From Pseudomonadota bacterium (GTDB lineage Bacteria > Pseudomonadota > Gammaproteobacteria > Burkholderiales > Burkholderiaceae_B): 8,758 nt of DNA. Shown piece after piece: positions 6,984-8,758 of this stretch. Below the pieces are notes generated by a model. It saw nothing but the letters and a program-made list of their open reading frames with translations, was not told the origin of the DNA and did no database searches. The stretch covers positions 1 through 8,758 of the forward strand of contig JAEZBO010000150.1 in assembly GCA_023427085.1 (NCBI GenBank), read 5' to 3'. The translations under genes and the position numbers were made by a program. Position 1 is the stretch's first letter; the number at the start of each line of letters is the position of its first letter.

Positions 6984-7008
6984 TCGGCCCGGCCAGCCGG
7001 CGGGCCGA
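6984..7008. terminator. GC-rich hairpin between convergent genes
   Basis: An 8-bp perfect inverted repeat (TCGGCCCG at 6984-6991, CGGGCCGA at 7001-7008) with a nine-base loop lies in the 68-base gap between the ogt stop and the stop of the convergent unassigned gene. There is no T-tract on either strand, so it is not a classical intrinsic terminator. It could slow polymerase or protect 3' ends for both transcripts, or simply reflect high GC content. Confidence 0.3.
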
Positions 7009-7035
7009 CGCGATCGGCCGGCCCGCTCGACGCCG

Positions 7036-7974
7036 TTACGATTGCCCGGCTTCGGGCTTGGATGCGTCCGAGTCGGCGCAGCCCGCCACCGGCGCGGCCG
7101 CGTGGCCGCGCTTGCGGTCCATCAGCAGGCTGTGCAGCATCTCGGTCGACAGGCCGTGCAACACGAGCCGGTGGCCGGCGCGCAGCGTCGACAGCGGGAT
7201 CAGCGGATGATTGTTGTTGACCAGGATCAGGTGCTCGGGCGCGCCCAGCAGCTGCGCGGCGTAGATGCCGATGGTCTCGTCCAGCTGCAGCGAATTGGAC
7301 GCGCGCCAGAAATCGTTGTCGGTCAGCAGCAGCTGGTACATCGGCGTGAACAGCTCGATCGCACTCTGGATATCGATGAAATTGCTGCGCCGGCGCGGCA
7401 TGTCATCGAGCCGCAGCGGCGGCTCTTCGATCATCGAATAATCGACCTGCTCGGGCGGCGCCATCTGCAAGCCCCGGGCCTGCAGCGCCTGGTTCAGCCG
7501 GATCACGAAGTTGAACAGGTTGAGGTCGTGCTTGACGAACAGATCGTCCTTCAGGTCGGCGATGCACATCGGCTTGAGCGGCACCGTCTCGATCGGCGCC
7601 GGCGAATTGCGGCCGATGAAGGCGAGAATCTGCGCGCCCAGATGAAAGTGCCGCAGGATCAGCCAGTTGGCCTCGGGCGACACGAAGCGATCCAGCCCCC
7701 ACGCCAGAATCCGGTGCAGCACCCGCGAATGCGACCACTTGCGCGGCAGGAAGGTCTTGATCACCTGGATCAGGATGATCGTCAGCCGCGCCAGCGGCCG
7801 CAGGAACGGCAGCAGGTACTGGCGCGAGCCGCTGCTCGAATCCTTCAGCCAGGCTGCCTTGACGTGGTCGGGCAGCGGCGTGCTGCGGTCCAGATACAGC
7901 GCCAGCCACGGGCTGGGATCGTTCGGGTCGTGTTCGCGGGTCAGGAAATCCGGCTTCTCGAAGGGCTGTGACAT
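7036..7974 (-). CDS. Conserved-looking protein of unknown function, coupled to an HDO-like oxidase
   Basis: I do not recognise this 312-residue protein. It has no signal peptide. It appears mainly alpha-helical, with one strongly hydrophobic or amphipathic stretch at 53-77 (YLLPFLRPLARLTIILIQ and following) that could touch or cross the membrane. The segment SPEANWLILRHFHLGAQIL (99-117) places Glu101, His109 and His111 on one helix, a spacing compatible with metal binding. Other acidic or polar segments are KDDLFVKHDLNLFNF (142-156) and LQLDETIGIYAAQLL (229-243). Residues 288-312 form a hydrophilic Ala/Asp/Ser-rich tail that looks disordered. Its ATG overlaps the TGA of the upstream gene by one base (TGATG), with GGAG 11 bases before it, so it is translated together with the oxidase-like protein and probably works with it. 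Codon use matches the neighbours, so there is no sign of recent transfer. Any role, such as a partner, second enzyme or carrier, is inference. Confidence 0.85.
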   Translation of the reverse strand: MSQPFEKPDFLTREHDPNDPSPWLALYLDRSTPLPDHVKAAWLKDSSSGSRQYLLPFLRPLARLTIILIQVIKTFLPRKWSHSRVLHRILAWGLDRFVSPEANWLILRHFHLGAQILAFIGRNSPAPIETVPLKPMCIADLKDDLFVKHDLNLFNFVIRLNQALQARGLQMAPPEQVDYSMIEEPPLRLDDMPRRRSNFIDIQSAIELFTPMYQLLLTDNDFWRASNSLQLDETIGIYAAQLLGAPEHLILVNNNHPLIPLSTLRAGHRLVLHGLSTEMLHSLLMDRKRGHAAAPVAGCADSDASKPEAGQS

Positions 7975-8705
7975 CAGTCGTCTGGCTCCATGACGTGCTG
8001 GAACTGCATCAGGTACAGCGCCGCGGTGCGGCGGGCGGTCTCGACGATCTGGCGGCTGGCGCGTTGTCCATCGCCGAGCGCCAGCACCATCTGCACCGCC
8101 ACCAGCCAGCGCTCGAGATGGTCTTCGTCGTTCATGCCGTGGTAATGCAGGAAACGATAGGCCTCGGGCGGCAGCGGCAGGCTGGCCTTGAGTAGCGGCA
8201 GCAGCTGCGGCACGATGCGCTGACCGGTGCCTTCGATGATGTAGATGGCGCCCAGCAGGCCGATCGGATCACGCGTCGCGGCCAGCCCGTGCAGATAGGC
8301 GTTGAGGGCCTCGCCGCCCGGGTTGCGGCGCAACTGGTCGATGTCCTGCACGGTGCCGCCGGCACGATGATAGTCGTCGAACAGGATGTTGAAGTCGTTC
8401 TGTTCTTCGCCGGCATGCAGGTCGATCAGGCCGGCCAGCTCGGCGTAGGGGCCGGTCAGCGAGGCCGCGCCTTCGCGCATCCACTTGCTGCCCTCGCGCA
8501 CCTGCGGCACCCAGTTCTCCATCCAGTGGCGGTAGTCCTCGACCGTGAAGCGGCGCTCGCGCAGCTTGCGGATCAGCGGCGTGCGCCAGACCCGCGACCG
8601 GTAGTCGTGCCAGATCGCGGCCAGTTCGGTCAGCATGTCGCGCAGCGGCTCGGGCGCGCTGGCCGGGTCGTGCGGCGGCGCGATCGTGAAGTCGGGCTCG
8701 TCCAT
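7974..8705 (-). CDS. Heme-oxygenase-fold (TenA/PqqC/CADD-like) probable metal-dependent oxidase, N-terminus uncertain
   Basis: This 243-residue all-helical protein resembles the TenA/PqqC and heme-oxygenase-like diiron oxidase (HDO) superfamily, whose members modify small metabolites with oxygen and iron, or with no metal in PqqC. Visible features are RKLRERRFTVEDYRHWMENW (46-65), typical of the first helices, an acidic helix LIDLHAGEEQNDF (93-105), Glu158 in AIYIIEGTGQR, and HGMNDEDH (189-196). The last gives His189-x3-Asp193-x2-His196, the same spacing as the iron ligands of the chlamydial CADD enzyme. The Glu-x6-His ligand pair usual in the preceding helix is not obvious; Glu100, Glu101 and His97 are the candidates. 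The ATG at 8705 has no visible ribosome binding site. The frame stays open to the window edge through an Ala/Pro-rich stretch with no start codon, so the gene may begin outside. Fold assignment is likely; the reaction is unknown. The stop overlaps the next start. Confidence 0.85.
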   Translation of the reverse strand: MDEPDFTIAPPHDPASAPEPLRDMLTELAAIWHDYRSRVWRTPLIRKLRERRFTVEDYRHWMENWVPQVREGSKWMREGAASLTGPYAELAGLIDLHAGEEQNDFNILFDDYHRAGGTVQDIDQLRRNPGGEALNAYLHGLAATRDPIGLLGAIYIIEGTGQRIVPQLLPLLKASLPLPPEAYRFLHYHGMNDEDHLERWLVAVQMVLALGDGQRASRQIVETARRTAALYLMQFQHVMEPDD

Positions 8706-8758
8706 CGCGGCGCTGCGTGGCGCGGCGGCGGCCGGCGGCGTTGCGTTCGACGCAGCGG

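Noticed and set aside
6904..7971. A 355-codon plus-strand frame covering the unassigned gene.
   Set aside because: The translation is dominated by Arg, Gln, Asp and His, as in other shadows here, and it starts inside ogt. The minus-strand frame has balanced composition, a ribosome binding site and coupling to its neighbour.

Overview
The window is GC-rich with strongly GC-biased third codon positions. It looks like a chromosomal segment of a beta-proteobacterium of the order Burkholderiales, most plausibly a Bordetella- or Achromobacter-like member of the Alcaligenaceae. That assignment is an inference from the base composition, the orphan Bug-type solute-binding protein and the general gene style; no rRNA or other marker is present. 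No tRNA, rRNA, CRISPR array, insertion sequence or integrase is visible, and the coding density is that of an ordinary chromosome.

Left part (1-3155). The 3' part of an FMN-dependent alpha-hydroxy-acid oxidase/dehydrogenase gene (+) ends three bases from the end of a convergent two-gene unit on the minus strand. That unit is a periplasmic Bug/TctC-type solute-binding protein followed, one base after its stop codon, by a zinc deacylase of the succinylglutamate desuccinylase/aspartoacylase family. The tight coupling suggests that the binding protein and the hydrolase serve the same small, probably acylated or amide-type substrate. The membrane subunits of a tripartite tricarboxylate transporter (TctA/TctB) are not in the window.

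Middle (3156-6245). A non-coding stretch of about 300 bp holds the upstream region of the binding-protein gene and a strong intrinsic terminator with a perfect 14-bp stem. Next come a PAP2-family membrane phosphatase and a BetT-like BCCT choline/betaine transporter, both on the minus strand. They are separated by a second hairpin plus T-tract, which lies almost on top of the phosphatase start and decides which start codon is credible.

Right part (6246-8758). An Ogt-type O6-methylguanine-DNA methyltransferase (+) is divergent from the transporter. It is convergent with a second minus-strand pair: a heme-oxygenase-fold (TenA/PqqC/CADD-like) probable metal-dependent oxidase, whose stop codon overlaps the start of a 312-residue protein I cannot assign. 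This coupled pair is the least explained part of the window and the best candidate for undescribed biochemistry. The oxidase frame is open to the right edge, so its true N-terminus and the operon promoter may lie outside.
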